Source: Plecoglossus altivelis
Taxonomy: Eukaryota > Chordata > Actinopteri > Osmeriformes > Plecoglossidae
Direction: 5' to 3'
Assembly (NCBI GenBank): GCA_036571765.1
Contig: BROE01000020.1
Coordinates: 8,916,240 to 8,980,239, forward strand
Length of the DNA: 64,000 nt
A model generated the notes under the pieces. The model worked only from the letters and a program-made list of their open reading frames with translations. It searched no databases and had not been told where the DNA came from. The position numbers and the translations under genes were made by a program. This document shows, one piece after another, positions 39,771-51,830 of the stretch (within the stretch, counting starts at the first letter, position 1; each line of letters begins with the position of its first letter).

Positions 39771-42700
39771 ACTATCAGTGTTTACCAGGTTTAGGCAGCC
39801 AGTGTCACTAATAAGATTCATCAGAGCCGAGTAGCCTAACGTGCAGCTTCTCATTATAGCCAGATATAATAAGGATGAGACATCAGCAAACTGGGCATCA
39901 TTAGACCTGTGGGTGGAAAACTAGTCTTGGGTCATAACCTCTCCATTTTTACACAGCTCACCACCTCTGTGCTGCTTTCAAATGATCTGATAACTACCTG
40001 GATTTCTTTCTTAAAGCACACTGCAGTAAACTGGCATGCTGGTGCATTTTAGTAAAAAATGAGGAGAATTTGCTTTTTTAAAACTAAATACTAAATACCA
40101 GTAGAGGGATTGTTGTCCAAATAGATTCAGAATACTGTAAGCACATTTAGGCCCGTTTGCAGTTAAAAGCCAATGACTCGTTTTTGTGTTTTTTTTCTCT
40201 GTTGGATGAGCTCAGAATGTCTTTTAAACAAACTTTGTGTCCCAAGAGTATTATTATGGATATTTTTTATCAATTTATATAGACTTAGCAATGTGTGGTA
40301 TTGGTTTCATAGCTCAACAAATGTCACAGAATACACACAGTGTAACAATGACAAATCTGCAGTAACAGTAATAACATGGGTACATTGGCTCATTGTTGCC
40401 AGACAAAAAACGACTTTTAATTGTGTATTTATTAAGAGATCTTTTCTATTCATAACAACACCATTAACCTTTATTTACTGTATTTAAATATTTCCATCAC
40501 ATAAACAAGAGTGTGCTGACTGATAATACAAAGAGCGTTTGTCCATCTGCGGGTGCTCCTGGCTGATGCTAGCTTTGTTCCCCTGACTGGCCTGGAATGG
40601 ATGTGGCTGTCCTGCTCCTCCATACCACATAACTGAGCTCGTACAGTCAAGTTTGGCTCATAACAAATTGGAGTAAAAGCCGGATGTTGGATGGTAGCTA
40701 GTAGGAGCCATGGCTGCTGCCCCACTCAGCTGTGCCATAGACTAGCGAACGGGGCAGCAGATGGCACACTCCTCTCCCTAATGTCCCCCTCGTGTCTAAC
40801 AGAGCTGCTGTCTTACAAATCCATCCATGAACTTTTTATTGGTCCTTTCATTGTTTCCTCTTCGTGCTCAGTCTGGCCCTCTGGTTGAGATCGATTAGGG
40901 AGAAAGCCACGCTCAATTTATTATTATTCTTTTTTTTCCCCCTCGACAGCTCAAAGAAATAGACATTTCCCAACCACTAGAGCCAATTAATGTCCAAACA
41001 GCTGTGCCATGTCGCGAGCTAAGCTTTGCCGCAGGGTTGAGCAGGCTAAATCTAATCTCCTCAACAGAATTACATTTTCATCATCAAGGCCCCCTACCTG
41101 TTCACCTACTCAGTCCACAGGGAGGACGCAATTTTGGTTAATCTTACATTGACAATGTAGTGCATTGTATCCAAACAGTACTTGAACGCCTCTACCAGGA
41201 GAACAGCAAGACATTTGCCACGTACAGTTAAATTATTCTTAGAAGCAAACAATGAAATCCAGTTTGAATTAACTCTCAACATGAAATACCAAAATGCAAA
41301 TTAGCCTTCTTGACTTGTCTTGGCCTATAAAAACGGTGTTGTCAAACCATCGGCAGATATGTTGAAGTACTCGGTGTCTCCACTCCACTCTCCTCGTTGT
41401 AATGTGTTTCTGTAAAATGGCGGTGAAGATATAAACACAGGGGACTAAAATACCTGAGGCAAAAGTGAGACTTTACACTTGAAAGTGAACTGCATTATTT
41501 ATGCATTAGGTATGCCAGCACCTCTTTGAAGAATCGCAAACATTCATATATTTCCACCAAGTTGGTAAAATATAATATACAGATAAAATCAATAATTAAT
41601 TTGTAAATATTTATTTCGCTTCAGAAACGTGCATAGCAAATGTTTTAATGTGAGGAAAATGCAAAAGCCATGTAAAACAATAAACAAGGCTACTACAAGA
41701 TACATAATTTTCAAGTTAAGAACATAGGAAAAGTTTTCAACCCTGGTTGACTTCATGGCATTTTGGAAAAATAAGTTGGTCATATATTCTGTGCATGCAT
41801 GTGTAAGCTGTAAGGGTAACTGATGCTATGTTGCTCATTCTTGGTGCATAGCATTGGTAGGAAAAGTAAAGGAGTGTGAAATGCAACTAAATACCAATGA
41901 TGGAAGTTTGCAGATAGAGTGACACAGTTGGCCATAACAAGGCTATTTCAGCCAGCTGGAGAGTTCAATTTTTCCGTAATGTTTCGTTTCTCAATTCATC
42001 TCTGACACATAAATTGTATTTGAGCCGGATCTTCCAAGGGCTAAAGTGAAGTCCCTCCTCTGCGATGTTAAATGACCTCTGGAACAATTTGATTATGATG
42101 TTCGGCTGACAGACAGATTTATCATGGAAGTGGGGCCGTGTAATGGATACAGTATGAGCACTTCTCTGGTGACATTGTAGGAAGGAGGATAAGGCAAGGG
42201 ATGGGCGGGGTAGGGAAAAGGAACCAATGATCGACATGAAGGCTCGAAAACTCTGTTAAGTAATCCATTTACAGCTTGGCAAATGCTAACAGGTGACTGA
42301 TCATACACTCGCAGAGACATTTGTGAAGGTAAACATGAAGGATGTCTGTCTGTCTTCAGTTTAGAATCATTATAATATCTTCACTGCACTACTGGTAAAT
42401 CTTTCTCTGAAGTGTGAAGTTGACCTATATTAGGCTACTTAACCGACATTAAGATACATGTTTTTTTTCTAATAGGATGACCTTTGGGTTGAAATGCAAC
42501 CCCCATGATTTTACCCATCAGATGACTTTCCTAAGCATCTCCTGGGTATGGAAACGCTGGTACTTGGCAGGACATGCATATTCCCAGGAGTCATTTCCAG
42601 CTATTTAGAACAAAATGAGACTTGGTGGGGTTGAATCGAGATAACATCCTTTAAGCAATCTCTCCTGACAGTGCTTTTATTATATTCTGCAGGGATTGAT

Positions 42701-45700
42701 GTGTTTGTTTGAAACAGAGATTGATACCTCGGATGTATTTTTGGAGACCACTGTAAACTCTTTTAGGGTTAGAGTTATGGGATGGGGTTAGCGGTCGGGA
42801 TTTGTTGTGCGGTAAAGACTAGGGTTTTTATAATAAAACAATTACATGGATCACACAATTATTTCTATCCGAAGGTGTCAAAGCAAACAGTTGTAGCTGT
42901 TATGCCACATAGTATTTCATGTTGTTAACAACTGTTAATTCTATAAGAAGATTATCTAGTATCATGGTGCACATGCTTGAAAGGAAATTTATGCCTCAAG
43001 ATTGTCTTTTGGCACATGGTCAATTCATGTCTTTCGATGCAGGTATTCAGTCCTTTGAATGATATAGGATCAATACAAACTGAATTGTGTTCCCATATAG
43101 TTACTTTTTAGAAAAAGAATAAGCAATAAGAAAGGATCAAAGTCTGTGTCCACCAGACTTTGCAGACGTTCAGTGTCAACAAATTGGAAGGTTGATTGGT
43201 TGTCTTGAAATGTTCACGGTGTCCTTTGCAAATTATGTAGAACTGCTATTAAAATTCCTAGGAATTCCTGTCCATAAGGACTCAGATAAGAACCCCGTAC
43301 ACTTCTGAACTAAATCTTTGAGGGCATCAATTACATAATAGAGACAGAAAGTGCCACTTTTCAATAGCGTGTAATTTGATTTGAAATCCAGATTGTATCT
43401 TAATGATTCATAAAAGGAGTCCCCGGTGAATAGACAATTGTAATATTTCTTCATCTAATGAGCATATTTATAAAGTGCACGCAGGATGGGGTTTTTCAGA
43501 TGTTAGAAACACCGAACTTGGAAATCCCCTTGCAAGATTGTGATGTTATTTTAATAGTAATAATAATAATAAATCCTCATCATGAATCTTTTATTGTAGA
43601 TTGCACTCTGTATTTGAGAACATGTCTTGAGACAATTAAAATGGTATTATATTATAAATATTCCTTGTAAAAGCATGCTCTCATAACATGATGCTGCCAT
43701 TTTTGAGACAGATTTGACAACTATCCAAATCAATATTAGTCCAAAAATAATAAACTAAGACATATTTCACAGTTGAAATGTGTCAACCATCTACAGATTA
43801 ATTTGACCATGTTTGAAATAATTTTACAGTTGACATTTCGGCGGATGTCATAAAGAGGACCTTCATTACGTTCGTCATCAACATGGTGTTATCAAGGTTT
43901 TCCACCTGTGGATTGCTCACAGTGTGTCATAGATTTGTCATAGATCAGCGCCAACATGGTGGAAAATCATTTCAGTCATAAATGAACATTACAGCTTTTA
44001 TTTCCAAAGATCCTATCACAGTACTTTCAGCCAAGGGTACCGTTAAATTAGCTCTGTTTGGAAAACTACACTTGAACACGTACATGTACGTAGTCTTTTT
44101 GAAACTGGAATCAAATGATACTGCTCAATCTGCTTGTAGATTTTTGAGAGAACTATGGTCCTGTTCCTCACCAGCCTTCTTCCCCTCTGTAGTAGTAGGG
44201 AGTGCTGACATGGTGGCTGCCCCAGGTGTGAGGCCCAGTGTAGCAGAGTGATCAATACACTGGGACTCATTGGGACCTATAAACAGTAGTGTGAAACAGG
44301 CCCTGTTCAAACGCCAAAGAATTGCCTGTTCAGGGCAAAATCAGTCAATTAAGTCCAACAGAAAATGTTCAAGATATTGATTTAACAAGCTGAAATGTGT
44401 CCTTTCAGCAATACTATGGGTCAAATATGCACTAAACTCATGTTTTGGAGTCAATAACATAAGGTTGCAGCAATACTAGTAGTCCTTCCAAAGGACCTTG
44501 GAGATGGAGTGTGACTACGAGAGCCTTAGTGTGTGGTTGTCTGCCTGTGTTTGTGCATGCATGGGTACATATGCAGGCTATTGTATGTGCCTAAGAAGAG
44601 ACTATACTCTTCTTATCTCCCTCCATATACAAACATACTCAAACATACCTGACATAATCCATGCCTGACATGGACAATGTTGCTAATGCAACAAACTGCA
44701 AGCATCAAGTGTTTAAAAGCACTTCATTTCCCTGTTATCTGTCATACTGACCCTGGGAGATTGCTAATTCATTTAATGGAGCAGGACTGGAGGGTTGAGA
44801 AGCAGAGCATATGATCAAGTCATTTATGCACTGCTGTTTACTCTGTTCTTACCCTACGACACACCTCACAGACTCGTGCTAATGAGCATCTCTGTCAGAC
44901 TGAGACAGATCTAAGCCTGTGCAAACTTCAATGTAAAAGTTGATCTGTCTCAGACAATGCTCCAGACCGCTTCCAAAGCCCAGACTGAGGTGTTCATTCA
45001 GGAGAAGACTCTGCCTCTTATCTTTTGTCAGAAGGATATCACACAACAGTTGATATCTCACAGTTGTACCATGACAATGCAGATCATTTTTTAACGTGCA
45101 TTTTACAAACACTGGCTTTTATTTTGTCCGTTTGGGAACAGGAGCATGTGTTTGCAGCTAACCAGATCCCAGGTGCCACCAGTGTATATGCAGAACCTTT
45201 TTGCCAGGGACAATATGATGTATGCATTAGATGTAAGACTCACAAAGCTACCTGTTTTTGTATTGTGTGTTTATTGTGTGTTTCAAATTAAAATGTGTAT
45301 GATTGTGGATCACATTACTGTGATGTAAGTCCACAGATATGTTTCCAATGGCAGGTCTGTCAGTTGAGAGAGGAACATTTCAACTGCTGACTTATAACAC
45401 AGTGCATGTGCTTTTCCACAGTAGTTTTGTAGATGGGCTTAAAAGGCATACCATGGAACAGCCTCTTAAAATGTCTAATGTCTGTTTTCATATAGCTTCA
45501 GATTTCTCACTACATAACATTTGGTTGTCATTACAGTTAGCTTTTCTAAAGTAAATAAACCTCACAAGGTCTGCAAAAAAAGTGTATACCAGCAATACTG
45601 ACGGCAGCAGCCATTACTACATCATCAGTTCACTGTATTTGTGGTGCTCATACAGGATGCAAAAAGGCTAACCCGTTAGCATGTGTGTGTACACATCAAT

Positions 45701-48700
45701 CACGTTATTTAATGTTCTACCCAAAGTTAGTTCAGACCATTGTTCTTATGAAGGAGGACTACTCGTGTACAAAAAAAGCCCTTTCCTTTGTCTTCCCCGC
45801 TCTGTAATTGGTCAAATGGGATCTGATTCTGGAAGATGGCTGCCTAGGGGCAGCTCTGCAGACCAGTTTGGGAGGCTTTGTGGTGAAAAGGTCAGCAGAT
45901 TGCTGGAGTTAGAGCATGAAAGAAGGATTCCACTATGTTTACTGGAGGACAACAGAACTCAGGCTCCCTGGTGGGCAGTACTCCACTGTGTGAGATGAAA
46001 GAATGCGAGCATCATAGATACATTTGGATTTTGTCACATGTATGAGGCAGTTTCCAAATCCTGAGGATATTCTGCAGTCATCAAAACAATATTTTGTGTT
46101 TTTCCAGTAGTCTCAGTTGTTTGTTGTGCTTGAGAGGAAAACACTTTTATATTTTCACTCTGACCCCCATATTCCTATCCATCTCTACGCCACTCCATCC
46201 CTCTTCCTCATTATTAGTAAATACCAAACCACTTCCTTACCTTGTGAATTACGGTAAGACATTAATTGTTAAGATAATTACCTTTTTTCATTCAGTACTG
46301 TACATTCAATTGACCTCTCCATCTGTTTTTTTCAATTTAATAATTTGAATTTGAGACTGAAAAAAAAACAATGGAGGCTCTTAACATATCGATGAAATAC
46401 ATTTCATATTTTCAGCGTCTAAATCAAATGAGCATGATTTACTTCACATATGTGTGGTTTTGCGTAACAGCCTTGTGATCCATGCACAAGCACAATTTGA
46501 AGATTGCGGTTCCCGTTGGTGCATCAGTTATAACACCATACCCAAAACACACAACATGGAGTGCAATGCACTGGTAAGTAAAAGAAATGTTTCCTTTTTA
46601 CACAGAACCTTTATGAACCTAAATGCAATTCTACATGTGATGAGCAAGTTAATAATGTTGTGGCAGCAGTATGATATTCATCACACACACGTCACTCAGT
46701 TCATTGTTGAGGTAAAAGAATGAAGAAGGGTAAGAAAAACAATAATGTTCCTGAGGTCTAAATTGTGTTTGCTGATAGCGCTATCGCTTGACTGGATGTT
46801 GATGGATATTACTTTCCATGCCATTCCCCAGGCAAGCACACCCTTTTGAAATGAGCGATTGTGTGATGCTCCTCTTAAACTAGTTCAGCATGGCATCATT
46901 CATCATCCGCTCCTCTGCCAGTGGGGAGCTGTGAAGTCCCCAAGTCTGCAAGTCGCTGAGGGGTTACATGGAGAGACGCTTCTAATGAATCTTATAGTAC
47001 CACCGGTTTTATCCAATACCACTCCGATCCATATCTGAAACATTCTCTCAAACTTCACATAATGTGAAAAATCAAATTTGTTTTTGTATTTTGAAAAATG
47101 TATTTATAAACACTGCCGGTACAGAGCTTACTGCACTGCCAATTGTATGTGGCACAGAAATCACAAGTAGATATTTAATACATACAGTGTTTTTCGATGT
47201 GTTTGGATGCTGTGTGGTATGTCATTTGGTTATTCTGATGTACAGAGAGGTGCTTTAAGTGTGCAAGGGAGGTTAGCATAACCGCAGTCGCCACGCAAGG
47301 ACAACTCCAGGGTGATGAGATTTTGTTTAATCACATCTCCAAGGGTTCGACAACCAGGCTTTTTCTAGGGGTGGCACATTTACACAACCAAGATTTGTAG
47401 AGAGGGTCTGAAATCTCATGGCAAAGCTTGGTACAAAGCATGTGTAAAATCTGGAATTTACATTCAAGTCATGGCCAAAGGTATTGTCAATGGCAAACAT
47501 TTTGTATTTCGCTTGGAAGTTTTCTGCTTCCACTGTTGTGGTGTTGTTCCAGAATCATTGTGCAGATTGATCAAATGCATTTGAAATAAAAACTTAATAG
47601 GCCCCTAAAAATGGCGATAGTATACTAAATGATACTGTAAGAGAGTGTTGTTAAGACGCTGAAGCCTCTCCACTGAGAATGAGTAAAGCATCAAGGATCG
47701 CATGCGTATTACTTCTCTGGTACCTTGGGAAATGTGTCTTAAATGACTGCAAATGACGATGTGACATCAAAAGTGTTCTTTTTCCCCTCTTTGTTGTTGC
47801 ACCCTCTTTTTCCCCAAGTGTTATTGCTAATGAGCACAACCCTGTGGAAAGCTTGCTCTGCTATCGAACTGAACAGCAGCAACTTGGGATCCTGACAGTT
47901 GACAGAGAGAGAAAGATAAATGGAATAGAACAGAACTGCAGTATGCTGAATAATTTAGTGCAGAGTCCCCAGCAAAGATCTGACTACTCCCTCGTTTAGG
48001 AAGATTAACAGAGGCGACAAATCATTCTGGTGTCAATCTTTTCACACATTCCTATGAACTAAAACTATGAATAATTCTCCTTTCATATCTCCAACAGCAG
48101 TCATTCTTTATGTGGGCCCCTTCTTGCTCGTCCCTCTGCTTTCCTTTTCTAAAAATAAAAAAGAGAGAGAAAAGCATCTGGTATCCTATGGACTAAGGGC
48201 CTGTGCTTTCATTAATTGTAACTCTAAGCTGTCCTTATCTTCCCCCATTCAAATTCTGCCAATGCAGCAACTTCGGAAACAGTTATTTAGAGAACATCAT
48301 TTTGCTGGCCCTTGATGTACATATGATGATAAAACATGGATCTTACATAAGGCAGACGATGACTGTGACTTTGCCAGCGTTGAGTAAAATTATAGTAGAA
48401 ATCATGCCATCACCTCACAGCAACCACGGGCACTCTCTTCAAGGGTGTCTTTAAAGTCCTACACTTCCTCCATTCCCTTAAACAATGGGCTATTGTCCTC
48501 TGCAACATCCTTTTGGACAGCATATCTTGATGTGTAAATCAAGCACACACCACCTCCATGATGACACGGTACTGGTGCAGTCCTCACATCCTTAGGAGCC
48601 CCTTGATCTCTGTAAAGATAGCACAGCATCAATCTGATATGGGCTGCTGTCCTCCATCGTGGCCACAATTACACATCCAAGGCTAAAGATCAACGTTTTT

Positions 48701-51034
48701 TTCTGAGCATAGCTTCACCCTCTTTCTCATCCCTCCATCTCCTGGCCTCTCGCTGCTGCGAGACAGGATGTGAGGCTGTGTATGTGTACAGTGAGGCTGG
48801 CTAATTGCGGAGCAGTGCACCTGAGGAGTTGAGGGATAAACATGGAGCCGTCTAATTCCACCTCCTCTCCTTTCGTTTCCTCTCTCTCACAGGAGAGGCT
48901 GGTGTGTTGAAAAGGATTTGCCTGGAAGCCTTGTTTTCATCCATGCTCATCAGCAGTCATGGCGCCATCTCCAGTTTTATTCCCGTTAAAGATCTTAAAT
49001 CATAATATCTAATAAACCACTGTATGTATATTTACATGCAAAGTGGTTGTGTATTTGTTGTCTAATCGTGGTGCCGACAGAAATGCATTCTAATATGTCA
49101 ACAAATAACATGTTCAAAAAGAGATTTGAAAAACAGATACTATCCTTTGTACTTTCTCCTTTAATGGGAACAATAGCTACTCTTGTATATCCTGTCCTTA
49201 GATAAGGTATTCACTTGCAGTTGTTTTAGTTGAGCAAAATTTTACTTTGCTTGATTGTCATTAAGCTTTAGTCAGTTTAATTACATCTATTTTCTTCACT
49301 AAATATTTTCTGATAATGTACTTTGAATAACGAATAATTGGAGATATCATTGAGGACAATATTTAATTCACTACAATTATCCAAGCAGAGTGGTCTTTTT
49401 GACATGCATTCATTACAGGAACCTGTGACTGATTAGAGAAGACATCTACATAGAAAACAGACACGCTTTGCTCCTAGAAAAAAGCTCCAAATTATCCAGG
49501 AATGAAAACTAATAAGTAATTACCCCATGAACTTCTATTTACATCCGTTTTCTCAAAGCCTTTAGACAGTTTTTCCCCCTCAATTAAACTCGAGTTAGTT
49601 TACCCATCATTTGTAACAAGCACAACTACATAGTCTTGTCTGGACTGTTTTCCTGACTCCAAGTCTTACAAGTAATACATAATAAATGTGAATAGTACAT
49701 CATCTAAAGCCTAGATTAAATGGGAAATATAACTATTTTAATGTTTGCAACTAGTGAAGAGAAAAGCAACATGGCTATTAGTCTCAACATTGGAGCTGAT
49801 GACTTAGTAAGAGAACAACTGGAAAGATAGATTTACGTGACATGTCATCTTGAAAACACATTGTGGTTTTCTCTCACGGCATCATTCATTGACTAATAGA
49901 ATGTATGTGCACACAGCAGCCAGGTTAGATAAACTGGCAGTGTTTCAGTGGAACAGGGGGTTTAGAAGGGCACTGTTTCCACCTGTTGGGTTCAGTGTGC
50001 AATTGCACTTTGTGCTGAATGGATAATGCGATCTTTTTATTTTGCTTTTGTTCTTACCTGCACACATGCAAACACGCACAAACGCAAACACACACGTTTT
50101 AGCGTCACAGAGGAAAACAAAACACTCTTGAATGCCACTCATTGAAAACAGTAAAGGTTAGCAAGGACAATGATGACAAATTCTGCATGACAACCTCATC
50201 TTCTACTCTCAGTACCCTTGTTCACTGGTGAGGCATTTGATCTTTTTGAGATGATTATCACAAGACACTGATTTACATGACAATGAAGATGCCTCAACAT
50301 TATCGGACAGATAAAGCAAATAGATACGGCATTTGGAATATCTATATTATTCTATTTTTACATTTTGTTCAAAAACTTAACAAAAATGTGTGTTAAACTG
50401 TAGGTACAAGTATTTATACGAAAATGATGTTTTTCTTTTTACAGCACTTTGGATTTGATATGATGCAATGATTGGCTTTTATGTAAGAATATTGTCCTAC
50501 ATCAGATGAACCATTTAAAGGTTTCAGCTCCCATCTTACATTTCATGGTACAAGAGGTTTGAACTGCCTTCCAAGATTAGACATAAGAAATGATCTGTGT
50601 TGAAGAGAAAGCAAAAAGTTAAAATATTGTTGATTCTGTGCCCAGTTGATTCTGTGCCTTCCATCTGCTTCAGAAGATCACTGTTGGCTGTGACAGATAA
50701 ACACAGCAGAGTCATATGACCCAACAGATGAAGAACATGTTCTAGTGTGTAGGAGTAAATGTGTTAAGCCACTCTTTTACCTTCTACCAAAAGTAAACCT
50801 ACAGTTTGTTACTAATAGTGGAGTCCGTAACTCAAGATTAAAATCCGTATTTTAAAAAGTATACAAAGCAAAGGGAGAAGTGGCTCTTAATTTGACCTTT
50901 TCATCTAACCCTTTTAGCCTGTGCTTTTTTTCTAGCATGCAAGCAAGGTGGATCATCACTGCTTGATTCTTAGACCAACGATGCCCTCTACTGTTAGAAA
51001 AGAAGGAACATTTCTAAATGGAACAGGGTGAGCG

Positions 51035-51700
51035 TTGGTCCCTGGCACAGTAGCTGAGCATGAACACAAAGCAGTGAGTCTTAGTGAGGTTCCTACAGAG
51101 GGAAGTTACAGCGCAGCTTAGCTGGAGAGGGCTTCGAAGGCTGGTACAACTCCATCGACAGGGAAAGACTAAAAGGGCCACTGTACCCATTGTAGCCCTG
51201 ACCCCTGCTCCTCTGTTGCTACTGCAACTCAGACCTCCTAACAAGCTACTCAGAGAACATGGTTAGAACGTGCAGTACAGGCAGATTGAGGAAGGAACCC
51301 AGCAGTATCAACCTAAAATGAAGCCCTGCTCTGGCCAGCGTTCATCTTCTGCAGGTCCACAAAGTTCCAAAACCTGATGGCAATGTGGAGGATGAAACTG
51401 TAGTAGGCTACTAGGCACAGAAAAAGTGGACAAATGATTTCAAAGTGGGAGAAGACAGATGCTGCAACACAGAGAGTGCTCATGCAGGACAGGAGACCCA
51501 ACAGGACCAGGTAGCCAACTGCTTGAGCCTGCCAAGAATGTACAGTATTGAGTTTATTAGAATTGAATGAACGTGTTCAACGTCTCCTCAAGGCTTTGAA
51601 ACATGACCAGAGTCACAGGGATGCCCAGGATAGCATGAAACACAGACAACGCTTAAGCAAGCAGTGCCCAGAGCAGCTTGCCCATAACATGCATGGCATG
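51035..51700 (-). pseudogene. Decayed TASK-type two-pore-domain K+ channel, KCNK15-like (exon 2 remnant)
   Basis: Minus-strand translation gives, in order, AILGIPVTLVMFQSL (about 51639-51590), then GYLVLLGLLSCMSTLCVAAS plus VFSHFE, then FVDLQK, then after a frameshift LILLGSFLNLPVLHVLTM (about 51300-51250). These match consecutive parts of TASK channels (KCNK3/9/15): the LLGIPLTLV helix, the M3 helix ending FSHFE, the P2 loop ending FVALQ, and the M4 helix. FSHFE and the phenylalanine in FVxLQ favour KCNK15. The P2 selectivity filter, normally TIGFG, reads AIRFW, which cannot conduct K+. There are stop codons after the first block, a deletion before M3, a stop after the pore loop and a frameshift into M4. 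No exon 1 (M1-P1) is visible nearby. It lies head to head with ogfr. Confidence 0.75.
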
Positions 51701-51734
51701 ATCTAGCTCTTAAATCTATTCGTGTAAACGCTCG

Positions 51735-51760
51735 TATTCAGGGAAGCGAAAGTGAAACCC
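51735..51760 (+). promoter_or_regulatory. ogfr: Adjacent GAS and ISRE-type sites in the ogfr promoter
   Basis: TTCAGGGAA at 51737-51745 fits the STAT-binding GAS consensus TTCNNNGAA. Two bases further, GAAAGTGAAA at 51748-51757 fits the IRF/ISGF3 consensus GAAANNGAAA. Both lie about 75-95 bp upstream of the ogfr start codon, the usual place for such sites in interferon-stimulated genes. Human OGFR belongs to known interferon-response gene sets. Function here is inferred, not shown. Confidence 0.6.
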
Positions 51761-51830
51761 CTTAACCTTTTACACGCCCCTGTTAAAAACCGCCAGAAGA
51801 GCTCAAAACTATTTTCGACGTATTACATTC

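Larger units (their letters stand above)
34116..51030. other. Intergenic desert upstream of ogfr, no intact gene recognised
   Basis: AT-rich non-coding DNA. Seen here: a 22-bp minisatellite (35841-35922), a CA array (39749-39770) and blocks with dense homeodomain-type motifs (about 40900-41080 and 48720-48960). The stretch at about 37915-38000 resembles a common fish interspersed-repeat motif (repeated AATCAAA followed by TTGTCACAT), but the match is too weak to call. No splice-consistent coding exon with a recognisable product was found. Confidence 0.55.

Noticed and set aside
9776..51030. Possible miR-1/miR-133a cluster, which lies near this 20q13.33 gene set in human
   Set aside because: I looked for the mature miR-1 and miR-133a sequences and their complements while reading and did not notice either. 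A computed search would be needed to exclude them fully.
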